From contig CM069432.1 in the NCBI GenBank assembly GCA_035610365.1, positions 172,172,035-172,236,034 of the forward strand: a stretch of 64,000 nt of DNA. The letters are read 5' to 3'. The position numbers and the translations under genes were made by a program. The notes below the pieces were generated by a model, which saw only the letters and a program-made list of their open reading frames with translations, did not search any database and was not told the DNA's origin. The DNA comes from Aquatica leii. Its lineage: Eukaryota > Arthropoda > Insecta > Coleoptera > Lampyridae. Positions 55,805 to 64,000 of the stretch are shown in pieces. The stretch's first letter is position 1, and each line of letters starts with the position of its first letter.

Positions 55805-58184
55805 AGCTGAGATTGTATTCCTATATAACGTATCATATTATGTTGTTCACTTCCGAACGTTGCATGTGTTTTGAATCTACTTTCTTAACAAACACACGTA
55901 CTCGACTTTGGTTATTTATGAAATAATAACAGAAATTTATAAATATCAGGAAACTTTAGACAATTTTCATTGCTCATAATATTTTTAAATTAATTATTAT
56001 TAATTACTTTCGTCAATAAAAGACGCCATCGATAATAATAGTGTATAGTATATTACACTACGAGGGCCGAACGTTGAATTTTTGGCCCTGCGCGTCATGA
56101 TGCCCTCGGCTTCGCCTCGGGGCATCATGACGCGCAGGACCGAGATTTCAACTTTTGGCCCGCGTAGTGTATACGATTTTTCTTCATAGCCGGTCGAAAG
56201 TACTAATTCTACTTTTTTTAACTTTAAATGTTGATAAGCATGTTTTTGATGGGGGCAGGCATCAAATACATTCGAAGTCGTCATATTTTCTAAAAATAAA
56301 TTAATTCCATTTTATCAAAAATGTGTTTATTTCCATTAGTTTAACAAATTATATTATTTATTATAAAATAAAACGATTTGTTGTAGCAACAGAATAAATA
56401 GTCCCTAGTTACAAGTATTAATACGCATGAGAAATTCTTTCCTCCCGGCGTTATAGAGGGCGCGCGTGTACTTCTCAAAGGGAGTAAATGTTCAACTTTC
56501 GTCCTTGCTATTAGGGACGAAAGTACGTACTTTCGACCGAGGTATGAAGAAAAATACATTTATTGAGTTGAGTTGTTTCTCGTCCGATCACCGAAGTTAA
56601 GCAACGTCGGGCGGGATCAGTACTTGGATAGGTAGCCGCTTGGGAACGCCGCGCGCTGTCTCCTTTTTTTGAACTTTTAACTTACGGTTTTAATAATTAT
56701 AAACTACGCGACCTTTGCATCGTTCATATTATATTATATCTCCAATGCAACACCTTGTGCTAACGACGGATAATTAATCAAAGAATTATTATTAAATAAC
56801 GTGGAATACTACAAATTATTTTTTTTCTCTCACGCGCAAATACAATGAATGGATAATATTAAAATAAATAATATGGTAATACATTATAAATTATTGTTAT
56901 TGATAATTATTAATAAATAATATAGTAATATGAAATTGTTGTTTTTGATTATGCATATCTATTTCCTATAATAAACTATTCTTTTACAAATAAATATGTT
57001 CTATAAGAAATTGTTTCAATGTTTCGCATCTGACTGGCGTTCCGCGGCGGTCTATTTAATGTATAGATTGCAAGTCATTGATTGATTTTTTTAAATTTTC
57101 TTCGTATACATACAAACTTTGTGTCTATTAACACATTACAAACTATTATGTTTGCTACAGTTAAACAAAACAGATTCTATACTTTTCTGTATTATTATAG
57201 ATATTTTTAGTTTAGTTATTAATAAATTCAACAGTTTCTTTGGCAAAAATAAACTTATTTGTATTGCAGAACAGAATGCATAAAAAATAAAATGTAACCA
57301 CAAAGTTTTTCTTTTATTTTTATACTTAGAAGCAAATTAATTAAGCTGATCTGCTACGTCTTTTGCTACAGGATAAACTATATTTAGACATTTAAAATCA
57401 GCATACATATTTACGTATTTCAATATTTATTAAATCCCTACGTTTGGTTATAATATAACAAAAAATGTCTTTAAAATTTAATTTTAATGCTGTTTTTATG
57501 CAAATAATTAAATTATACTGATTCGCCAACATTATTGTATTGTACCAAGACTGGTAAATATCTGCTACACATTATTAAGCTTTTTAGAAGTTTTATTAAA
57601 CGTGTTAAGTGATTCTCTATTTTCTATATTTTACGGACTTATAAAGAACTATTTTCAGATTTAAAACCAAACATTTGTGAATATAAACTTTAATTTATTT
57701 TTCAAAACCTAATAGTGTTTAATAATCTGTTTATCTGACTTTGGGTGTATTTATTTTTTTAAATTAAAGTTTGGTTTATGTTTTGTCAGATTTTTTATTT
57801 TAATTACTTTTTTAAGTTGAATAACAAAGACTTTTAAGACGAGCAAGAACTCAATAACATATGGTTCGGCTATTTGCGACTACTAAATACGCATTTTTTA
57901 TACGTATTTAACATGATTTTTTCTTTAAATTTTGTAAGCTACTAAGCCCATGCTACATGAAAGTCATTTTAATATTATAAGTTTGAAATTTAAGATCAAT
58001 TTATCTATAGGCACAATGATTATTAACGTTTATAACTTTTTTTATATAAAGTAGCATAATTTTTACTATCTTTTTAGTCATTGATCAATTTCTAATTAAA
58101 CTGGTATAGTTAGGTATACAACTTTAAATATATATCTAATTACTTACCGCAAAACGGTATGTACACAGGTTTAATCACATTATA
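55805..58184 (-). repeat. Right arm of the 2.4-kb inverted duplication (uninterrupted)
   Basis: Inverse of 48947-49480 plus 53637-55494 with few differences. Because it lacks the LINE, it shows the state of the arm before that insertion. Confidence 0.93.
56575..56663 (+). pseudogene. 5S rRNA, truncated copy (right arm)
   Basis: Internal promoter pieces survive: box A-like AAGTTAAGCAACGTCGGGC, the intermediate element inside it, and a damaged box C (GGATAGGTAGCCGCTTGGGA, one base short). TTTTTTT follows at 56664-56670. The 5' third is missing, so it cannot make a normal 5S rRNA, though pol III entry is conceivable. A SINE3-type origin was considered, but no LINE-like tail is attached. Confidence 0.85.
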
Positions 58185-58261
58185 TTATTATATTATTTTT
58201 AATTTTTATTGACGTGAATGCCTTTTAAATAGACTAGCGTTTTTGGAATTCAGATAAACTT

Positions 58262-58848
58262 GTCAAATTTTTGACTTTTAGTATATTAATTCCGATTTTC
58301 GACTTAAGGTCACAGTCATAGGTCACAGTTCACGACATAATGAAATGCTTTTAACAACCGGTTTAACTCGCGGCGCGCCGCATTAGACGTTTCATATCAA
58401 AAAGTGACCTTAAATTATCTGTGATAAGAAACTACAGTTTTCAATTATTTAGTTTATGGTTCTAGTTGTGTTTTTGAATGCCGTATTTATATAGGCTATA
58501 TAAAATAAAATCTGAAAGAGTAAAAGAAAAACCCATTTGCGGCAGTAGATGCTGGTTTAAAAAATAAAACCGAATGCTTACGTTAGACTTAAGCCTCGTT
58601 CAAATGAAAGTCGTTAAGCGCGCGTTTTAGTAACGCGTGTTGACAAGTACTCGAAATTTTATTGAAATCGTCTACATGTAACGCTCGTTTAATTTAAACG
58701 CGCTGTAGACGTTGCGCTAGCGCCCGACATTTGTCAACGCGCCATAGCGCGTGCTTTGAGATCATTGGTTTTTCGTACAGTTATTTATTTAAACGCGCGC
58801 TTTCTATGCGTGTTTTGGTTCCCCGGTTCAAATTAAATAAAGGTAAAA
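58262..58848. other. Non-coding stretch upstream of the MADF gene
   Basis: From ~58595 CGCG words are frequent (AAGCCTCGTTCAAATGAAAG near 58593, preceded by TTA). This may be the left end of the Harbinger element, but a matching right end was not found. Confidence 0.35.
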
Positions 58849-60626
58849 TGTCTAAAACAGACAAATTTATCACATATATGTTCATTAACGAAATTGAAAA
58901 ACGTCTTGCAGTCTGGAACATGATTTGTTGGGAATATGGAAACAAGATTTTAAAGAGACGAGCTTGGGAAGAGCTGGTTATTATGTTCTGTAAAGAAGAT
59001 GAAAGCGATGAAGAGAAACAAATATTAAGTAAATAAGTGTATATTATTTTAATTATCATATAATAAACACATTGATAAATATACCTTTTAATCTTGCCAC
59101 TCAACTTTTCCCTCGTTAATAAAATCATTGGTTAAGAGTACTTGAATATTGTCCGTCATTCGGACAGCACACCCTATATAATGTGAGATGAGGTTTTTCA
59201 TGGTGAAGTATGAAGTGTATGTTCATAAGCAAACCATCTCTCATTCTGATATAGTTGTGCACCGTACATATTGTAACGGGCGATGCAGAATTCGCCATTT
59301 ATTACACATAACGCCAAAAGTACATTCTACATATCGGCGTGCCTTTGTTAAGCGGCAATTAAATATTTTTTTAGGATGAGTTAATGACTTTCCTTCATAA
59401 GATCGCATTAAATTCCGTATCATGGCAAAAGCTTCATCGGCCACTATCACATGAGCCAGCTCTACTGACTTATTTGTTATTAATAATGGCTTTGGTTCAG
59501 CGATATCTAATGACGTTTCTGTTAGTTTGTTTTTAATATACCTAAATCACTGATTTTACTAAAAGCTTCTATGTCAACTCATACATAGCAGTAATCAGCG
59601 TCAGCTAACGCCAATAGAACTAGTGAAAATTAATGTTTGTAGTTGTAGAACAATGAATCCGTGTGTTCGGGTTGGATTATCCGAATATGCTTCCCATCCA
59701 AGGCTCCTAAACAATTAAGAAATTTTGAATTCTTTTTAAATTTTATAGATATTTCATTTGATTTCTCTTTTGTTGGTTCCTTCATAACGTTTTTAATTTT
59801 TTTCCAAATAGTTTCAGATACATAGGGAATTATAGTAGCTGCAGTAGATTTTTTTAATTAAGCAATTATAGTTTATATCTCCAAGAGAACGCCTACTTCT
59901 TAAGTACCTAAAAAAAGAAAACATGTGTACTAAAATGGAATAATATAATATTACTAAATAATGAATTATTTTCCAGCGTCAATTTCACAAAAAAGTGGAA
60001 AAGTTTACGAGATAATTACATAAGAGAGTTGAAAAAATTGAAAACTGTTCAGTGTGCTTCAGGAGCTTCAAAAAATTTTTCATATTTGAGAACGCATGAC
60101 AAATTTTCAGGTAGTTGCGCAAAGTACAAGTTTTAATTACTTAATTTTGTTTTTGTAAATAAATAATATAATCCAATGAATTACTTGTCAAACTTGTATA
60201 TTACATTATTCCAAAGACATAACTCACATTATAACCAATATAAGATAAGTAAGATAATTAGGCATTGATGTATCCAAATTCATAATGTAACATTGAGGTA
60301 ATTCAAGAAATTGTTCGGTAATTGGATCTCGCTGTAACGTTCCGTATCAACTCTTGGTTAGTTACGCAGAAAAACTTTGTATCCAAAACTTCAAAGCTGC
60401 CGACAGCGAGTGGCCCTACTGGTTCTATAAGCATTATACTGTGCTTTAAGAGTCAAGAACTAAAAAACACAAATTGAATCCAACCGACGAAAGATTTGTA
60501 AATATATTAGAAAAAAGTTTAGTTCAGGGCAGCGCTGCAAAACCAAAAGAAGAGGATGATAAAGATAAGCAATTTTGTTGGTTAGTATATAAAAAAATTA
60601 AAAAATCCCGGAATCTAAACGACTAA
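58849..60626 (+). pseudogene. MADF(-BESS) protein of a PIF/Harbinger element, decayed
   Basis: Exon A (58849 to ~59028) begins MSKTDKFITYMFINEIEKRL and has AVWNMICWEYGNKILKRRAW, the first half of a MADF domain. Exon B (59977-60110, TTCCAG before, GTAGTT after) gives the second half, KKWKSLRDNYIRELKKLK. A third part near 60480-60626 ends SAAKPKEEDDKDKQFC, similar to the start of a BESS motif. The A-B junction is one base out of phase, and stops occur in the third part, so it is broken. MADF proteins bind DNA and serve as the accessory partner that helps Harbinger transposase into the nucleus and onto DNA. Transposase exon 2 lies in its first intron, on the other strand. Confidence 0.7.
59188..59907 (-). 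pseudogene. PIF/Harbinger transposase, exon 2 (DDE_Tnp_4), broken
   Basis: Starts at 59907 after TTTTTTTAG. It reads YLRSRRSLGDINYN, KKSTAATIIPYVSETIWKKI, FLNCLGALDGKHIRI (first Asp), SLFYNYKH, LLALADADYCYV (second Asp), then VADEAFAMIRNLMRSYEGKS, NCRLTKARRYVECTFGV (Glu) and WRILHRPL. Several stops and frame shifts break it. The nuclease would cut element ends and insert at 3-bp TTA-like sites. Its phase fits exon 1 at 62674-62960 exactly (AG|G), so both belong to one gene with a 2766-nt intron. Confidence 0.85.
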
Positions 60627-61003
60627 AATTTACATTTATAATTTAATCTTACAAAGTCAAAGTGTTCTTCAACAATAGTATCAAAATTATAACAACCTGT
60701 TTTCACAACGAAAAAACCACCAGAGCAGCGTAGTCAAACACCCAACTATAGTTCACAGCTTCAGATCACAGCAAATTAGCATTAAAAGTTACGGTTACAG
60801 TACAACAGCGGCTACTCCACGAGCAACTACAGCGCACACTCCATCTCTAGCACCAATCAATGCAAGTAATGATTCTAAAATAGACCTCTCGGTGATGGTG
60901 ATTATGGCAGCACCACTTAAGAAGATGCATGTTTCATTTTTTGTTTTTTATTTTAAATATTTCTTGTTGTGTTTCATTTTTAACACGCTTTTATTAGTTC
61001 GGG

Positions 61004-61042
61004 ATGTATGTATGTATGTATGTATGTATGTATATGTATGTA
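61004..61042. repeat. (GTAT)n microsatellite
   Basis: About nine GTAT units with one interruption (GTATATGTATG). It sits next to ACGGAATTTTTGAGC, a sequence often seen beside repeats in insects. Confidence 0.85.
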
Positions 61043-61564
61043 ACGGAATTTTTGAGCTTAATTTTCAGCGGTTTCCAGGTGTTTGATTAACTTGAAACTT
61101 TGCATGCGTTTCACGGACCGATGACAATGCAATAATTCATTAAAAAGTTTTTATTATCCTAATTAGGATCGTCATGATTAATTGATTTCTTTAGGGATCC
61201 TCTGCATGAGAGTGACAAAGACAGAGCGCGTGAACTGCGCAGGCGTGCATCTCGACAAAGCCTATCGCGTTTAAATCGTTCCAGTGTATTTCACTATTAC
61301 CACTTCGTGTCGGAGCAGGTAATTTGCGCGCCCGCTGCCTGCCTTGGATGTGATAGCTGTTTCTCAGGTTCCCTCCCCGAGAAATAAGGTCTTACTGTCG
61401 ATAACTACTGTTCCAATACGTTTTTAGTTCGTAAGATATTTCATAATCACATGTCCGCAAAAATTGATTATTGATAAATCGAATTAAAATACGGAAAATA
61501 ACTGATAGCTTAGAAAATTGAAAAAACACGCTTTTATAGGTACCCGAACTAAAAAATAGAAAAT
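61043..61564. other. Repeat-derived stretch, unclassified
   Basis: A more GC-rich patch (61190-61390) is followed by AT-rich DNA with imperfect ~75-bp tandem words (GAAAATTGAAAAAACACGCT, CCCGAACTAAAAAATAGAA) that lead into the foldback element. No gene seen. Confidence 0.4.
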
Positions 61565-62297
61565 AAATAATAGTTTAAAAAACTAAAAAAACACACTTTT
61601 ATAAATAACCGAACTAAAAAGAAGAAAATTATTTATAATTACAAACAAAATTATTAAATTCAGAGCAATAATATATAATTATAAACAAAATCACTAAATT
61701 CAGAGTTAAAAGCGTAGGGTGCATCTATAATCATTGTTACAATTATTCTAAAGGCAGCTATCAATAAGGGGAGAGTTATGAAAATATAGAAAAATCCTAC
61801 AAGTAACAGTTTCACTGTATAATGTCTCGCCAAGTACACGTTAAACTATTGTTACAAACAATGATAAATTTATTTCTGTGAAGACAAAATATAAAAAAAA
61901 AACCTCTGATCTTTACAAAAAAATTATTAGATTTAACAAAAACAGTGCAGCTGTAGAATATCTCGTCACGTATGTATTCAAACGTCGTGTTTAGTGACAG
62001 TATTATGTATATCAGTCAAATGACAAATTGACAGCAATAGTCGAACTGAATACATGTTAAAACAATAATTGATATAATTAATTACAAAAAAAAAGAAACA
62101 ACAGATACTTGGTGCGAAAGACTACCGTGTATCCGGATGCACCCCACGCTTTTAACTCTGAATTTAGTGATTTTGTTTATAATTATATATTATTGCTCTG
62201 AATTTAATAATTTTGTTTGTAATTATAAATTATTTTCTTCTTTTTAGTTCGGTTATTTATAAAAGTGCGTTTTTTAGTTTTTTTAAACTATTATTTT
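61565..62297. mobile_element. Foldback element with ~160-bp arms
   Basis: Arms 61565-61725 and 62136-62297 are near-identical inverses, from AATAATAGTTTAAAAAACT to AGCGTAGGGTGCATC. The ~410-bp centre has no open frame. It lies in the intron of the Harbinger transposase gene, so it may post-date that gene. Target duplication not resolved because the outer ends run into tandem words. Confidence 0.75.
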
Positions 62298-62673
62298 TTT
62301 ATTGCTTTAAACAATTATTTTTTACCACTACGTATAGTAGGTTGTGAAGTTGTACTTTTTTAAGCGCAGGTAAATAATATTTCAATAATAACCACTGCTT
62401 AATAATTAACATATTTGCATTTTCTGATAATTCCATAACAGTTTTAAAGAAAAAAGGTTTACAAAACTGTTTACTATGGGCAAGAGATTTTATTTAATGC
62501 TATTTTAAGAATTTAAATTGTTTATTAAATAAATTAATTTGATTTTAAAAATGTAATCATACACTTCTCAACCTTGGTATATAATATACTATTATGTTTC
62601 ATTTTTTATTTATTACTTCGAATAATTCTTGTTGTTTAATTTTATTACATTAAACAATAAATAAGACACTTAC
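62298..62673. other. Intron-side AT-rich DNA of the Harbinger transposase gene
   Basis: No element or frame recognised. It ends at the exon 1 donor (minus strand AG|GTAAGT at 62672-62675). Confidence 0.45.
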
Positions 62674-62960
62674 CTTAATGTAATAAGTTTGTTTTCTGGT
62701 GGACTGCAATATCGCACAGAGTTTTCATCTGCCATCAGTTCATCTTTAATGTGAATCAGCAAGTCGTCAAATGATTTGATGGACATTCTAAAGTAGTTGA
62801 AAAATTTGGGTGATTGTCTGAGTTTAGGATATAAAGCGATAAACTAACTTTCGGTGAACTTGGATAATAACATTGGATGGACCCAATATGCCCGCCTTCT
62901 GTTTTGCCGCTGTCTACGTTTTCGATACATCCACAAACACATAGCTGTTTTCACATCCAT
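62674..62960 (-). pseudogene. PIF/Harbinger transposase, exon 1
   Basis: ATG at 62958-62960 opens MDVKTAMCLWMYRKRRQRQN, RRRAYWVHPML, one in-frame stop (about 62841), then IALYPKLRQSPKFFNYFRMS, IKSFDDLLIHI and YCSPPENKLITLR, the canonical N-terminal order of Harbinger transposases (basic stretch, YWVHP, FF-YFRMS-SFD, P-E-L--TLR). The exon ends at a good donor AG|GTAAGT. The 287-nt length leaves phase 2, which fits exon 2 at 59907. Confidence 0.85.
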
Positions 62961-63329
62961 CTTTGAGTAATGCAGAAATAAAAATGAACTGTGGCCACGC
63001 ATACTAAACGTTCAAAAAGCACTCGTCATTTGAACATTACACACAAATCTAAAGGTGGATCCAAACATTTTAGCACGAACGAACTGAGCGCACAGTAACA
63101 AGCAGCACAAATAGTTAAAAAAATGGTCGTTGTGTTTGCGCGAATATAAATATTTAAAAAACTGGTGTGGTCACCACACGACTTTCCTATAAGGAATGAT
63201 GAAGAAATAATAAGTCCATATGACTTTAATAAAAACAATTAACACGTTTAATTATGTCTCTTTACTGATAAAAAATAATCGTCGTTAATCTAAAATAATA
63301 ATATAATTTAAAAAAAACATAAACCGCAT
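62961..63329. other. Non-coding; small palindrome TGGTGTGGTCACCACAC
   Basis: The short stem is at ~63164-63180. It should hold the 5' end of the Harbinger element, but no TIR matching the left side was identified. Confidence 0.35.
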
Positions 63330-63405
63330 TGGGATTTGAGCCTTCGTACCTCGCGGCGATATTACCGCAGTCGTGCGATTAATGTCACTACACTAAAGTG
63401 ACGTA
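63330..63405 (-). mobile_element. tRNA-derived SINE head
   Basis: The minus strand reads TTTAGTGTAGTGACATTAAT, CGCACGACTGCGG, CGAGGTACGAAGGCTCAAAT and CCCAATGCGG. A box A-like TAGTGnnnTAA and a box B GGCTCAAATCC (one off consensus) are spaced as in a tRNA. The layout matches insect tRNA-type SINE heads; the acceptor stem of a true tRNA is not formed. Confidence 0.5.
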
Positions 63406-63599
63406 CTCATACGTTTTTTACATCCGTATTTTAAACTAAGCTTTTTACCACGCGATACATTTTTAATATTTGTTATTAAATAAAAAAAAATATTACGCAA
63501 AACTCTCTATGGTACACATTGTCATATGTTCTGATACTGGAAACTGTAACTGTAAAAATAATTCAAATAATTTACCTACAAAATTATATTTAAAAACAC

Positions 63600-63785
63600 G
63601 TTAAAAATGACGGATACACTCACTTCCGTTTTCTTTATCACACCCATCTTTTGATAGAACCGAGAAAATGTGAATAGCCAGCTCCATATCAAATTTCAAG
63701 TTACTAGGACTTTTGGTTCGAGAGATCATAGGTACGTTGTTACACACAGACACACACACACATACACACACACACACTCAAAATT
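63600..63785 (+). mobile_element. Possible RTE-like 3' tail with (CA)n microsatellite
   Basis: TTTCAAGTTACTAGGACTTT and TGGTTCGAGAGATCATAGG, then a CA-rich tract at 63742-63778, have the form of the 3' end of RTE-type LINEs in arthropods (a '-caagt...ggttcgagagat-' block before CAGACA repeats). No coding part remains. Confidence 0.35.
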
Positions 63786-64000
63786 TTTTTGTCAAAAATA
63801 CATTTTTTTGATTCAGAATGTAGTGGTGGTGCTCCCGTGTCGGATTGTCGACACCTGGACGGCCACGCCACGGATCGAATAAAACAAGTATGCGGTACTA
63901 AATCCTTTATTATTGATAATTGGGGTGGTGTACGTTTGATCGCCGTGTAATTAGAATTATAGCCCCAACAGGACATTCTTGCTAATATTATCAGTATTAA
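63786..64000. other. Unclassified end of window
   Basis: A GC-balanced block at 63825-63885 (GTCGACACCTGGACGGCC) and AATAAA-like words are present, possibly part of an LTR or LINE tail running off the window. Nothing firm. Confidence 0.3.

Larger units (their letters stand above)
55735..58261. repeat. 70-bp direct repeats flanking the right arm (55735-55804 and 58192-58261)
   Basis: Both blocks run from ATTATTTTTAATTTTTATTG to GGAATTCAGATAAACTT with one visible difference (ACTAACG / ACTAGCG). The first abuts the right arm; the second starts 7 bp after its end. This is what a long target duplication or a template-switch junction would leave. Confidence 0.85.

Noticed and set aside
54740..56559. 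Identical 72-aa open frames at 54740-54958 (+) and 56341-56559 (-)
   Set aside because: They mirror each other only because they lie in the inverted arms; the sequence is repeat DNA with hairpin words and no protein features.
58781..59128. Minus-strand 115-codon frame over the MADF exon
   Set aside because: Antisense shadow of exon A; no domain.

Overview
The window looks like a stretch of AT-rich insect (at least arthropod) nuclear DNA. The evidence is the transposon mix (piggyBac, Tc1, hAT, PIF/Harbinger with a MADF partner gene, copia, BEL/Pao, Jockey-type LINE, Penelope-like, tRNA-type SINEs), short GT-AG introns and an insect-like quiver/Ly6 exon. The order cannot be fixed from the sequence alone.

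Host genes are confined to the first 2.8 kb: the last exon of a GPI-anchored Ly6/uPAR protein (+, 1072-1280), a small unrecognised, possibly secreted protein with at least two exons (-, 1343-1926, possible micro-exon at 2049-2066), and a two-exon CutA1 homologue (+, 2269-2799) that diverges from it.

The rest is layered mobile DNA. At 4402-7146 lies a piggyBac-like element (perfect 15-bp TIRs, TTAA) broken by an AT-rich TIR element, another copy of which ends at position 220. At 7403-13932 lies a complete but dead copia element (239-bp LTRs, ATATG duplication, half-tRNA-type primer site), itself interrupted by a 2-kb CCCTAG...CTAGGG element. At 14532-15234 are two nested MITEs. At 16660-21394 and 27707-30190 are two copies of a long-TIR Tc1-like element; the first carries a solo LTR and a Kolobok-like TTAA insertion in its transposase intron, the second is an internal deletion derivative. 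Between them are a 24-bp tandem array, a 1.2-kb CCC...GGG element with a SINE head, and a perfect 70-bp hairpin. At 31312-36262 is a BEL/Pao element that has lost most of gag. Relics of pogo-like, unclassified, Penelope and hAT elements fill 36.8-47.9 kb; the hAT relic is split by a foldback element with hammerhead-ribozyme-like motifs in both arms.

From 48947 to 58184 runs a 2.4-kb inverted duplication whose arms each carry a truncated 5S rRNA sequence and a GC-rich palindrome. The left arm was later hit by an apparently intact Jockey-type LINE (49481-53636). The right arm is flanked by a 70-bp direct repeat. The last 6 kb holds a decayed PIF/Harbinger system in which the MADF gene (+) and the two-exon transposase (-) interleave, plus a foldback repeat, SINE-like and RTE-like tails and microsatellites.

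The most unusual structures are the 5S-bearing inverted duplication, the foldback element with hammerhead-like motifs, the interleaved Harbinger genes, and three CCC...GGG-ended elements with 2-bp target duplications.
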